In this document: piece by piece, positions 35,759 through 44,164 of the stretch
Layout: every line of letters starts with the position of its first letter
Position numbering within the stretch: the first letter of the stretch is position 1
Assembly (NCBI RefSeq): GCF_900167435.1
Contig: NZ_FUWS01000004.1
Location: 186,001 to 250,000 of the forward strand
Length of the DNA stretch: 64,000 bases
Origin: Marinactinospora thermotolerans DSM 45154
GTDB lineage: Bacteria > Actinomycetota > Actinomycetes > Streptosporangiales > Streptosporangiaceae
Direction: 5' to 3'
Made by a program: the position numbers and the translations under genes
Notes under the pieces: generated by a model
What the model was told of the DNA's origin: nothing
What the model saw: only the letters and a program-made list of their open reading frames with translations
Databases searched by the model: none

Positions 35759-35800
35759 ACGTTAACCTCGGATTCCCGAAAAAGACAAGGACTTTTTCGG
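35759..35800 (-). promoter_or_regulatory. Predicted promoter and dyad of the ligase operon
   Basis: On the minus strand, TTGTCT (35788-35783) and TAACGT (35764-35759) with an 18-bp spacer form a plausible promoter, giving a leader of about 47 nt to the minigene. A perfect hairpin CCGAAAAAG/CTTTTTCGG (35776-35784/35792-35800) overlaps the -35 element and may be an operator. Confidence 0.45.
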
Positions 35801-36304
35801 CGATAGGCGGAAATGTCCGGGAGGTCGGCCGCGTTGTGGCAGCTCATCGCCCTGACGTGGCCGGGACCGGAGAACAGGGAGCGGCTTGTCCGGTCGAGAG
35901 AAAGGGAATTGATCGCGCTGCTCCCAGGGGGCGAAGTTCATGGCGGGGACGGGGATAAATCAGTTCCCTTTTGTTGCTGGAGTGAATTCCGAGGCGGAAG
36001 TATGGAGGTGCCGTCATTCCCTCCGTCCTTGATACCGGAATGCGGGATGTTCCCCGTCTCATCGGATCCGGCGCTTCGTGACACCGGGGGGAGGGGACGC
36101 CACGACCGGCGGCCCGGGCGGGGGCCCTCGAGGTGTCCGGTGTCCGGGCGCGCCCCGACGCGCCGATCCGACGGGCGGGGCGGGGTTCGTCGAAGAGGTC
36201 CCGGACGTGCCGCGCGTCAGCGCCCGCCCCGCACGCCGGCGTTTCGCGGGACGCCGGGCCGTCTACGCGGCGGCGTCCTTTCGGCGTGCGATCATTCCCT
36301 CATC
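35801..36304. other. Intergenic stretch without recognisable gene
   Basis: About 500 bp between the ligase operon promoter and the GNAT gene. The half nearest the operon is locally AT-rich. No protein family is recognised on either strand. Confidence 0.45.
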
Positions 36305-36745
36305 ATGACAACGGACATCGATTTCGTCGACGTGGCCCCCGCGGACGGACGTCTCACGACCGATCTCCTGCCGGTCCTCCGGCAACTACGACCGCACCTG
36401 ACCGGCGACCTGCTCGTCGGGGTCTACTCCGAGGGGTACGGCCAGGGGCTACGGTTCACCGGCGCCTACCTGGACGGCGTCTGTGTCGGGGTCGCGGGCT
36501 GGCGGGTCATGGACACCACCGCCGCCCTGCGCAAGCTCTACGTCGACGATCTGGTGACCGCGGACACGGCGCGTTCGACCGGTGTGGGACACCGTCTGCT
36601 GGCCCATCTGGAGGAGCGCGCCCGCGACCTCGGCTGCCGCGTTCTCGACCTGGACTCCGGCGTCCAACGTCACCAGGCCCACCGCTTCTACCTGCGCGAA
36701 CGCATGGACATCACCGCGCACCACTTCGCCAAGGACCTCTCCTGA
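36305..36745 (+). CDS. GNAT-family N-acetyltransferase
   Basis: A 146-residue GNAT acetyltransferase using acetyl-CoA. Strand and helix order fits: YLDGVCVGVAGWRVMDT, LRKLYVDDLVTADTARSTGV and the acetyl-CoA loop GVGHRLLAHLEERARDLGC (the usual Q/RxxGxG/A appears as STGVGH), ending AHRFYLRERMDITAHHF. ATG 36305 follows shortly after the promoter-like AT-rich patch. Substrate unknown. Confidence 0.88.
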   Translation: MTTDIDFVDVAPADGRLTTDLLPVLRQLRPHLTGDLLVGVYSEGYGQGLRFTGAYLDGVCVGVAGWRVMDTTAALRKLYVDDLVTADTARSTGVGHRLLAHLEERARDLGCRVLDLDSGVQRHQAHRFYLRERMDITAHHFAKDLS

Positions 36746-36885
36746 CTCTCCGCCGCCCGCTCCTCATCGGCCGGCCGGGGCCGTCCACCACCTCCCAGGG
36801 AAGACGCGCGGCGACCATTCGGTCACCCTATGCTGCTGACCGGTCGGGCGACCCCGCCCGACCGGACGGCTGCGAGGGAGCAGGC

Positions 36886-37083
36886 ATGCGCGCGAACGTC
36901 GGCGACACCATTCACGTGCCCACTCGGGTGGCGGGAGGCCGGGACGCGGAGGGCGAGATCGTCGAGGTCTGGGGCGAGGAGGGGACGCCACCCTACGTGG
37001 TGTGGTTCGGTGACGGCCGCGAGGCCCTCCTCTACCCGGACCCCGACTGCCGGATCGAGCCGGGGGACGAGCGGGGGGAGTGA
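36886..37083 (+). CDS. DUF1918 family protein
   Basis: A 65-residue single-domain protein of the DUF1918 family, an SH3-like small beta barrel common in actinomycetes. Typical residues are MRANVGDTIHV, DAEGEIVEVWGEEGTPPYVV and W FGDGREALLYPDPD. AGGGAGCAGGC lies upstream of the ATG. Function is unknown. Confidence 0.88.
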   Translation: MRANVGDTIHVPTRVAGGRDAEGEIVEVWGEEGTPPYVVWFGDGREALLYPDPDCRIEPGDERGE

Positions 37084-37582
37084 CCGGTTTCCTCGCCGGG
37101 GCCGCGCCCGCCGTGGACCGGACACGCCCCCTTCGGGCACGCCCCGGCGCACGGCCTCCCCGCGCTGTGGCCCGGCCGCACGTCTCCTGACGCAAGGAGC
37201 CCAGTCGGTTCCTGACCGAGGCCGGGGGCGCGTGACCTTCCTCCCCGCAGACCCGCCGGTGCCGCCGGGCGGGACAGGACGGTACGCGCGTGGACCGGCC
37301 ACCAGGCGGATGGCGCGCGGACGCGCCACCGTGTCCGCGCCCGGAGGACATCCTGCCGGCGGCCGGATATCCGGCGAAAGGGACGGACAGCCCCCTCGCG
37401 GGCTGGTCAGTGCGGCGGGCGCGGCTGCCGCGTTCATCCGCCCGCCGGGGAGACCGCGGATCGTCCGGGGCCGGGCCAGGCGGGCCGCCCCCTCGTTCGG
37501 CCGGGTTCCGCGGTAGCGGTGCCCTCCGCCGAGGAGCGGTCCCGCTCCGCCGACCGGTGACGGTCGAGGCCGTCCGACGGGC
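37084..37582. other. Intergenic stretch without recognisable gene
   Basis: About 500 bp of very GC-rich sequence between convergent genes. No gene, repeat or clear terminator hairpin was recognised. Confidence 0.45.
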
Positions 37583-38695
37583 TCACGCCACCCTGGAGGC
37601 GAAGTCGAGGAGGACCCTCGTGTACTCCTCCGGCCTCTCGAAGTGCACGAGGTGTCCCGAGTCGATCTCGACGACCTCCACGCCGTCGAGGAGGGAACGT
37701 ACCCGGGCCAGGTCCTCACCGTCGGTCGCCGCCATCAGCACGCCCTCCTCGTTGTAGTAGGAGCCGTGGTGCTCGTACCAGTAGTCGGCGTGGATGAGCA
37801 CCGTCGGGACCGTGATGGCCGCGAGGTTCTCCTCGGTGTCGAATCCCTCGTACCAGGAGTTGTCGTACCAGGCGGCGCCGAACCTGGGGTCGTAGACGGC
37901 CAGCCCCTGGAAATAGATGTTCACGTTCGGCGGGAGAAAGAAGATCTCCAGCGGTTCGCGCGGGTGGTCCTCGATGTAACCGATCGAGTAGTCGACGATG
38001 GCCTGTTCAAGACCGCCGAAGAACGAGAAGTAGTTGCTCCGCTGGACGTAGTACCGCTGGAAGTCCGACTCCTCCTCCTGCGAGACGAAATCGTGGGTGA
38101 TCCTCGCGAGATCGCCGCCCGCCGTCTTTTCGGCCCGGGGCATGATCGACGAGAAGAACGGCGGATCCTCCAGAACCAGGCCCCGGACGAGTTCCGGCCG
38201 GTTCGCGGCGATCCATGTGGCGATCAGCCCGCCGGACGAGTGCCCGGACACGACCGCGGGCTCTCCGATCGCCTCCTCCATGAACCGCGCGATCAGCGTC
38301 CCGATACGGACGTTGGTGTAATCCTCGGCGGGGATGCTCGCCGAATTCCCGTGCCCGTAGACGTCGACGGCGTACACGTGGTAGGTGGTCGCGAGGTCGG
38401 GCAGGACCCGCATGTAGTCCTGCCACTTGGCCCCCTGTCCGTGGATGAGGAGCAGGGGGACGCCGTTGTCCGGCCCTTCCGCGTAATTCGCCCAGTGCCC
38501 CTCGACCTCGATCTGTTTCTCGACGAATCCGGCTTCGGTCACCTCCTCCATCCCCTTCTCGTAGTACGTCAGGTTCTGGTTGACATATCCGACGGCGAGG
38601 AAGGAGGCGATGGCGAGGAACACGGCCAGGGACCACACCGCGATTCTTCGCGCTCTCCCTCGCCTCGGGATTCCCGGCGTTTCCTGCTGTGACAT
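37583..38695 (-). CDS. Membrane-anchored alpha/beta hydrolase
   Basis: A 370-residue alpha/beta hydrolase with an N-terminal membrane anchor (RRIAVWSLAVFLAIASFLAV, about residues 18-38), so the catalytic domain is probably extracytoplasmic. The oxyanion region is LLLIHGQGAKW, the nucleophile elbow GHSSGG (Ser), with His in IDSGHLVHFERP near the C-terminus. ATG 38695 (MSQQETPG) is preferred over 38704. It stands alone with no operon partner; an esterase or haloperoxidase-like activity is possible. Confidence 0.85.
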   Translation of the reverse strand: MSQQETPGIPRRGRARRIAVWSLAVFLAIASFLAVGYVNQNLTYYEKGMEEVTEAGFVEKQIEVEGHWANYAEGPDNGVPLLLIHGQGAKWQDYMRVLPDLATTYHVYAVDVYGHGNSASIPAEDYTNVRIGTLIARFMEEAIGEPAVVSGHSSGGLIATWIAANRPELVRGLVLEDPPFFSSIMPRAEKTAGGDLARITHDFVSQEEESDFQRYYVQRSNYFSFFGGLEQAIVDYSIGYIEDHPREPLEIFFLPPNVNIYFQGLAVYDPRFGAAWYDNSWYEGFDTEENLAAITVPTVLIHADYWYEHHGSYYNEEGVLMAATDGEDLARVRSLLDGVEVVEIDSGHLVHFERPEEYTRVLLDFASRVA

Positions 38696-39027
38696 CGAGA
38701 TCACCGGCCCTTTTCTCCAGGCGGCCCCACCGGTCCCAATCCTTCAGCATGGGCGAGTGGGCGGCGCACGCGGTCGACCACCATTCTCCAATGGAAAACC
38801 GTCCCTGTCGGTAACGGCCACCGCACTGGTACGCGGCGCTTCGAGGACGGCGGGGGAGAATCCATGGCCGGATGAAACGGAACGCCGTTTCATCACGTCC
38901 ACCGAGAAACCATGCGAACGGCGCGGGGAACCGGTGGGGAGTGTTTCCCGGTTCCGCCCGGGTCCTGGGGGAAGGGGCGGGCGCCGGTCGGATCGGCCTC
39001 TGATGAGCGGTCGGCGGCGCCCATGCG

Positions 39028-39066
39028 ACCGGGCCGGCCCAGCTCGGGGAGCTGGGCCGGCCCGGT
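39028..39066 (-). terminator. Intrinsic terminator after the serine hydrolase gene
   Basis: Perfect 18-bp stem (ACCGGGCCGGCCCAGCTC and its complement) with loop GGG, 12 bp beyond the minus-strand stop at 39079. No T-run. Confidence 0.75.
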
Positions 39067-39078
39067 AGGTGGCGGCGG

Positions 39079-40209
39079 TCAGTCCGCCGGTTGCGTCGTC
39101 TCGTCGGCCGACCCGTCGCCGAACACCTCCTCGACGAGCCTTCGCGACGTCTTCTGGAACGTCTCCGCCAGGGACATCGCGGCGTCGTCCACATAGTTCA
39201 GCGAGGCGGTCAGGATCGTGCTCCCGTCGGGCGTGCCGTACATCAGCGTCGCGTAGCCCGCGACACCGCCGTTGTGGGTGATGAGGGTGCCGCCGTTCGA
39301 ACCCATCTCCTGCACGAACACCCCCAGGCCGTAGCCCATCTCCGGGATGCCCGTCGAGCGCGGCGCGCACATCTCGGCCACCAGATCGGCCGGCAGGAGC
39401 CGGCCGTCCGTCAGCGCGGAGACGAACGTGGCCAGGTCCTGGGTGGTCGAGATCATGTCCCCGCCGCTGGAGATCCAGGAGGGGTTGTGCCGGGTGACGT
39501 CCACCGTCTTCTCCTGACCGGCGTCCTCGTACCGGTAGTAGGCGTGGGCGTGCGGTCCGGGGATCTCCGGTGAGGCGTCCGGCACCACGGTGCCCGACAG
39601 CCCGAGCGGGTCCAGGATCCGCCGTCCCATCTCCTGGGCGAGCGGGCGGCCGGTGACCTTCTCGATCAGCAGCCGGGCCAGCACGTAGTTGGTGTTGGAG
39701 TAGCTCCAGCGCGTTCCCGGTTCGAACCGCGCCGGCTTGGACAGTGCCAGCCGCACCAGTTCCTCCGGCCGGTAGGTCGCGAACCGGTTGTCCACCCACT
39801 CCCGGCCCGCCCAGGGGACCCCCGGCGTGACCGTTCCGTCCTCGTCGACCTCACCGGTCAGGTTGAACACCCCGCTGGTGTGCTGGAGCAGCATCCGCAC
39901 CGTGATCCGCCCGTCCAGCCCGAATCCGGGCAGGCGCTCCGCCACCGGGATGTCCAACCCGATCTCGCCCTCGGCCACCAGTTGCAGTGTCAGGACCGCG
40001 ATGAAGGTCTTGGTGCTGCTGCCGATCCGGAACCGCCCGTCCGTCGGCGGTCTGGCGGTCCCGCCCAGCTCTGCGGCCCCGGCGCTGCCGGTCCACGTGC
40101 CCCGCTCGTCGTGCACGCGCATCTGTATCCCGACGAAACCGGATTCGGCGATCTCCTGGAGGGTCTTGTGCAACCGCGGGCGTTCCTGCGTGGTCAGGGT
40201 GGCGGACAT
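39079..40209 (-). CDS. Serine hydrolase, beta-lactamase/DD-peptidase fold
   Basis: A 376-residue class C beta-lactamase-like hydrolase. The SxxK motif is FRIGSSTKTF (about residue 66), YxN is YSNTNYVLARLL, and the third motif lies around THNGGVAGYATLM (HxG). No signal peptide is present, which is unusual for a DD-carboxypeptidase and suggests a cytosolic esterase or peptidase. AAAGGAG lies upstream of ATG 40209. It follows the DUF4097-like gene by 61 bp on the same strand and may be co-transcribed with it. Confidence 0.88.
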   Translation of the reverse strand: MSATLTTQERPRLHKTLQEIAESGFVGIQMRVHDERGTWTGSAGAAELGGTARPPTDGRFRIGSSTKTFIAVLTLQLVAEGEIGLDIPVAERLPGFGLDGRITVRMLLQHTSGVFNLTGEVDEDGTVTPGVPWAGREWVDNRFATYRPEELVRLALSKPARFEPGTRWSYSNTNYVLARLLIEKVTGRPLAQEMGRRILDPLGLSGTVVPDASPEIPGPHAHAYYRYEDAGQEKTVDVTRHNPSWISSGGDMISTTQDLATFVSALTDGRLLPADLVAEMCAPRSTGIPEMGYGLGVFVQEMGSNGGTLITHNGGVAGYATLMYGTPDGSTILTASLNYVDDAAMSLAETFQKTSRRLVEEVFGDGSADETTQPAD

Positions 40210-40270
40210 GGCCGTGTGCTCCTTTGGAACCGGTGGGGGCAATCGGTCGGGTGGGGGCCTGTGCCGCGGG

Positions 40271-40942
40271 TCAGATGCTGCGGGCGGTGATGTCGCCGTA
40301 GACGGTGGTCGCGTGGATGTTCAGACCGGCGTCCGCGCCCTCGGCGTTGGTGAGCGCGTTGTGGATGCGCCCGTGGCCGGTGCCCGCGTCCAGGGAGGCG
40401 GAGACCCCGCGGGCGGCGCCGACCGAGATCTGGCCGGACTCGGTGCGCAGCTCGACCGTGCCGCGCGTGGCCTCGGTGACGGTGATGTCGCCCTTTTGGG
40501 TGCTGATCCGGGCGGGGCCGCCCAGGCGTCCGACCAGGATGTCACCGTCCTGGAGGCTCAGGCGGGCGTCAGCGGTCTCGTCGAGCTTGACCGTGCCCTG
40601 AGCGCCCTCGAACGCGACGTCGCCGAGCCGCCCCACGCCCCGCAGCTCGGCGGCGGACGCCTTGGCCTCGACGCGCGAGCCGGCGGGCAGCTGGACGGTG
40701 ACCTCGACGGCCCCGGAGGGGCCGAAGAGCTGGTTCTTGGGCTCGGCGGTGTGGATGTGCAGGACGCCGTCGGCGTAGGCGACGGTGGTCTGCTCGGCGG
40801 CCTTGACGTCGCGGCCCTTGGCGGCGCCGGCGGGCAGGACCTCGACCGTGGTGTCGGTCCGGTCGGCGGCGATGAACTGGATGCGTCCGGCGGGGATGTC
40901 CAGGACGGCCGAGATGGGGGCGGGGGTGTCGAACGTGTGCAT
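40271..40942 (-). CDS. DUF4097-like beta-helical protein
   Basis: A 223-residue protein made of short beta repeats (VKLDETADARLSLQDGDILV, GPARISTQKGDITVTEATRG, VELRTESGQISVGAARGVSA), the pattern of the DUF4097/adhesin-like family. It has no signal peptide or membrane segment. It is divergent from a MarR/GbsR-type regulator with repeated CGTTGC boxes between them, and probably forms an operon with the downstream serine hydrolase. Function unknown. Confidence 0.8.
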   Translation of the reverse strand: MHTFDTPAPISAVLDIPAGRIQFIAADRTDTTVEVLPAGAAKGRDVKAAEQTTVAYADGVLHIHTAEPKNQLFGPSGAVEVTVQLPAGSRVEAKASAAELRGVGRLGDVAFEGAQGTVKLDETADARLSLQDGDILVGRLGGPARISTQKGDITVTEATRGTVELRTESGQISVGAARGVSASLDAGTGHGRIHNALTNAEGADAGLNIHATTVYGDITARSI

Positions 40943-40999
40943 CGTGGGCTCCTTCTGTATCCCGGGCCTTTTCGGCCCGCTGTTTCCGACAAGAGAAAC

Positions 41000-41145
41000 G
41001 CTACGTTGCCTTTACATATAGCGCAACGTCTTCGTTGCGATTGAATCGTGTTTGCCCAGTTAAACAGGCAATAATCGTTGCGATGAGTGGAAATCTAACG
41101 CAACAGCTTTGATGTCATTCGTTGCAATGAATGGAAATCGAACGC
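41000..41145. repeat. CGTTGC operator cluster with 28-bp direct repeats
   Basis: Two 28-bp direct repeats (41074-41101 and 41118-41145, 24 of 28 identical, 44 bp apart) contain CGTTGC(G/A)ATGA and AAATC(T/G)AACGC. Related CGTTGC/GCAACG half sites occur at 41003-41008, 41023-41028 and 41033-41038. The cluster fills the divergent region between the DUF4097-like gene and the regulator. Confidence 0.7.
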
Positions 41146-41182
41146 TATGCTGACCCCACCGCACACCACGAAGGAGACCGCG

Positions 41183-41938
41183 ATGCCGGGAGGCAGGCTC
41201 ACCCAGCAGGAACGTCAGCAGATCGCCTCGGGGCTGGCCGAAGGGCTGGCCTACGCGGAGATCGCCAGACGTCTGGACCGTCCCACCTCGACGGTCACGC
41301 GCGAGGTGATGCGCAACGGCGGCCCCACCGCCTACCGCCCCGACATCGCCCACCGCGCCACCGAACACCGCGCCCGCCGCCGCAGGCAGACCGCGCCCCG
41401 GGGCCACGAGGCGTCTTCGCAGGTCCAGGGGCGCGACGCCGAGGCGGTACGCGAGTACGAGGAGGTCCTCACCACCGTCTTCATGCAGTCGGGCCTGCCC
41501 AAGATGACGGCCCGGGTGCTGGTGTCGCTCTACACCACCGACGCGGGCAGCCTGACCGCCGGCGAACTCGTCCGGCACCTCCAGGTCAGCCCGGCGACCA
41601 TCTCCAAGGCGATCGCGTTCCTCGAAAGCCAGGGCCTGGTCCGCAGGGAGCGCGCCGAAGGCCGCCGCGAGCGCTACGCCGTCGACAACGAGGTCTGGTA
41701 CCAGTCGATGCTCGCCAGCGTCCGCGCCCACGCCCAGCTCGTGGAGACCGCGCGGCAGGGCGTCAACATCCTGGGCCCGGGCACCCCGGCCGCCGCACGG
41801 CTGGAGGGCATCGCCCGGTTCGTCGATTTCGTCCGTGAGAGCATGGCTCGCGCGGCCGAGCAGGCCCGCGAAATCCTCTCCACGGAACCCGGGCCGACCT
41901 CGGGTGATACCGCCGGTCCCGCCCCGGACCGTGGATAG
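41183..41938 (+). CDS. GbsR/MarR regulator with N-terminal IS30-type HTH
   Basis: A 251-residue regulator with two DNA-binding modules. Residues 5-60 are an HTH_38 (IS30 transposase-like) motif (LTQQERQQIASGLAEGLAYA, then RLDRPTSTVTREVMRNGG). Residues 85-190 are a GbsR-like MarR winged helix (MTARVLVSLYTTDAGSLTAG, then VSPATISKAIAFLESQGLVR). AAGGAG precedes ATG 41183. The repeats upstream and the divergent DUF4097/serine hydrolase genes suggest it regulates both transcripts. Double-headed proteins of this kind occur in actinomycetes. Confidence 0.87.
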   Translation: MPGGRLTQQERQQIASGLAEGLAYAEIARRLDRPTSTVTREVMRNGGPTAYRPDIAHRATEHRARRRRQTAPRGHEASSQVQGRDAEAVREYEEVLTTVFMQSGLPKMTARVLVSLYTTDAGSLTAGELVRHLQVSPATISKAIAFLESQGLVRRERAEGRRERYAVDNEVWYQSMLASVRAHAQLVETARQGVNILGPGTPAAARLEGIARFVDFVRESMARAAEQAREILSTEPGPTSGDTAGPAPDRG

Positions 41939-42150
41939 CCGGCCGTCCCGACGGTCGCGGCCCCGGACCGACCGCCATCCGACCGGGCTCCGCCGGTCCG
42001 TGCCGCCGAGGCGTTTCCCCGAGACGTCCCCGATGGCCGGGCGAGGCGGCACCGGGTGCGTGCCCGGCCGCTGTAGGCGCGTGCTTGGGGCGCGTACCTG
42101 GGCGACGTCCACGGCTTCAAGTTCCGTAGTGAAGTAGCCTGTTGAGGATT

Positions 42151-42168
42151 TTCCCCCAACCGGGGGAA
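42151..42168 (+). promoter_or_regulatory. MerR operator dyad
   Basis: TTCCCCC (42151-42157) and GGGGGAA (42162-42168) form a perfect dyad around AACC, 20 bp upstream of the MerR gene start. Confidence 0.6.
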
Positions 42169-42188
42169 CAGCCCGGGGGTAACGCACG

Positions 42189-42959
42189 GTGAAACCTCAA
42201 ATCCGCGAAGGCGAGGAGCTGCGCCCCGTCGACCTGGCGCGGCTGGCCGGGGTCTCCTCCCAGCAGATCCGCAACTACGAGGACGCCGGCGTCCTGCCGC
42301 CCGCCCGGCGAACCCCCGGCGACCACCGCCGCTACACCTGCCGGCACCGCGACGCGCTGCTCGCCTACCGGGGACTGGTCGCGGGGTACGGGCCGATCGT
42401 CGCCGGGGAGGTGATGCGGGCGGTCCACGCCGGGGACGTCGCCGGGGCGGTGGAACGGGTGGACGCCGCCCACGCCGCCCTGCACGAACAGCGGCGCTCA
42501 CTACGGGCCGCGGGTGAGGCGCTGGAGGTGATGGCGCGGCAGGCGCTCCCCGACCTCCCGCCTGCGGCACGGCGGGACATGCGGGTGGGGGAGGTCGCCA
42601 GGCTGCTCGGGGTGCGGCCGTCGGCGCTGCGCGTCTGGGAGGAGGCCGGCCTGCTGCACCCCGAGCGTGACGCCGCCACGGGGTATCGCAGGTACGGTCC
42701 CGCCGACATCCGCGACGCGCGGATGATCGCCGTGCTGCGGCAGAGCCGCTACCTGCTGGACCAGATCAGGCCCGTGCTCGACGGTCTGCGCCGTACCGGC
42801 GACAGCGACGCCCTGCGCGCGGCGATCGCCCGGCGCCTGGACGGGATCACGCGACGGGCGGTGGCGATGTTGGAGGGGGCCGGCCTGCTGCACCGCTACC
42901 TCGCGTTGCACGGGCCTGCTCCGCACACGCGGACAGAGGTCGGGGCGGCGGAGGGCTGA
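42189..42959 (+). CDS. MerR-family regulator with two HTH domains (TioE-like)
   Basis: A 256-residue protein carrying two complete MerR helix-turn-helix modules: residues 10-55 (LRPVDLARLAGVSSQQIRNY) and residues 130-175 (MRVGEVARLLGVRPSALRVW), each ending in a conserved RRY. A helical linker separates them and there is no separate effector domain. GTG 42189 gives a full first module. It is monocistronic with a dyad at its own promoter, so autoregulation is likely. The signal is unknown. Confidence 0.85.
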   Translation: MKPQIREGEELRPVDLARLAGVSSQQIRNYEDAGVLPPARRTPGDHRRYTCRHRDALLAYRGLVAGYGPIVAGEVMRAVHAGDVAGAVERVDAAHAALHEQRRSLRAAGEALEVMARQALPDLPPAARRDMRVGEVARLLGVRPSALRVWEEAGLLHPERDAATGYRRYGPADIRDARMIAVLRQSRYLLDQIRPVLDGLRRTGDSDALRAAIARRLDGITRRAVAMLEGAGLLHRYLALHGPAPHTRTEVGAAEG

Positions 42960-43121
42960 ATCCGGATCGCGGGGCCGGTCGGCGCGCCGCCGGAGCGCTG
43001 ACGGCGGTGAGCCGGCGTCCCGGCCCGGATCCGTGGCCGGACTGCGCGACCGCCCCCATCCACGAGCGGGCCGGCCTCGCCCCGGTTCGGGACGGCTGTC
43101 CCGATGTGGCCGTCTCCGTAT

Positions 43122-43153
43122 CGGGTGCCGTTAACGACCGTGTCACCAGCCCC
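43122..43153 (+). repeat. Tn3 terminal inverted repeat, left
   Basis: Outer end CGGGTGCC, inner part AACGACCGTGTCACCAGCCC. Preceded by target duplication CGTAT at 43117-43121. The three mismatches to the right copy are the adjacent bases 43130-43132. Confidence 0.85.
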
Positions 43154-43218
43154 AAATCGGGTGGATCTTCAGCCGTTCGGCGGTTGTGACCTGGGAGTCT
43201 CCGGCATGATGTGCGGTC

Positions 43219-43773
43219 ATGAGTCGGCGGCCGGTGGGCATGGACGAGTTGGTCGAGCACTGGACGGTGCTCGATGACGAGCTGGAGCTGGTGGCGGGGA
43301 AGCGGGGCGGGACGCGGCTGGGCTTCGCGCTGCCGCTGAAGCACTACACGCGGCACGGGCGGTTTCCTCGGGGCCGGGCGGAGTTCCCGGACGAGGTGGT
43401 CGCCTTCGTCGCCCGGCAGATGAAGGTGCCGGCGGCCGAGTTCGATTCCTACCAGTGGACCGGTAGCACGATCGAGTACCACCGCACCCGGATACGCGAG
43501 CACTTAGGCTTCCGGGGGTGCTCGGCGCAGGACGCCGAGAAGCTGACGGCCTGACCGGTCACGAAGGTCGCACACGCGCAGCGGAGCGCCGACCGGGTGC
43601 GCGAGGAGTTGCTGAAGCACCGCCGCGAGGAGTTCATCGAGCCGCCGACGCCGGACCGGATCGCGCGCATCGCCGCCCGGCTGGCGCCGGAGGTGCTCGC
43701 CGAGCGGCTGATGCCCGCCGTCCATGCCTACGGGACGAACTCGGGAATCCGGTCGACGCCGGTTCGCCGGTGA
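43219..43773 (+). pseudogene. Tn3-family transposase, N-terminal fragment with nonsense codon
   Basis: ATG 43219 begins a DUF4158 domain (VGMDELVEHWTVLDDELELV, GGTRLGFALPLKHYTRHGRF). In-frame TGA at 43552-43554 replaces the Trp codon expected after EKLTA. The same frame continues VAHAQRSADRVREELLKHRR and EEFIEPPTPDRIARI, then jumps to LAERLMPAVHAYGTNSGIR, which lies several hundred residues later in intact TnpA. So there is one nonsense mutation plus an internal deletion. It lies 66 bp inside the left TIR. Confidence 0.8.
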
Positions 43774-43963
43774 GCATCCATCCCCACGCCGCGGGGGAGA
43801 TCCGGCAGACCCGGGCGGAGGACTTCGCGATGCCCGCGCCGGTGAGGTAGCGCTCGACCGCCGCGGTGTACGACGCGCTCGGGGCGGGCAGAGGTACGCC
43901 CCGAGCGCGCGGCAACCGAAGTGCGCCCCTGTTCTTGAGACCGGTCACTGGTTCGATCGTCAT
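43745..43963 (-). pseudogene. TnpI-like tyrosine recombinase, N-terminal fragment
   Basis: From ATG 43963 the frame reads MTIEPVTGLKNRG, then YTAAVERYLTGAGIAKSSAR and ISPAAWGWMLTGEP. This is the N-terminal core-binding part of an actinobacterial tyrosine recombinase related to those used by some Tn3 elements for resolution. Similarity ends where the sequence merges with the tnpA fragment at about 43745. The catalytic domain is absent. Confidence 0.5.
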
Positions 43964-44164
43964 GACTGTCCCGGCCCCTCCGGCTCTGCCGCAATGCGGC
44001 GTTTACTGCGGCATCATCCTGACGCACCATCAGGCAACGGAAGTCCGATAAGCCGGCCTCGAATCGGAACCGCCGCTACGCCGACCGCTGCACCGCCGAC
44101 CTTCACGGCGGACGCAGACCCGATCCTCACCTGTCCCTTCGTCGCAGCTGTACGAGAACAGGGC
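43964..44164. other. Short spacer inside the transposon
   Basis: About 200 bp between recombinase fragment and cargo operon. GGCATCAT and ATCAGGC half sites near 44011-44036 might belong to an old resolution site. No gene is seen. Confidence 0.3.

Noticed and set aside
35844-36062. 72-codon minus-strand frame upstream of the ligase operon as a precursor peptide
   Set aside because: No ribosome-binding site, no repeats or core-like region, and the predicted promoter lies downstream of it.
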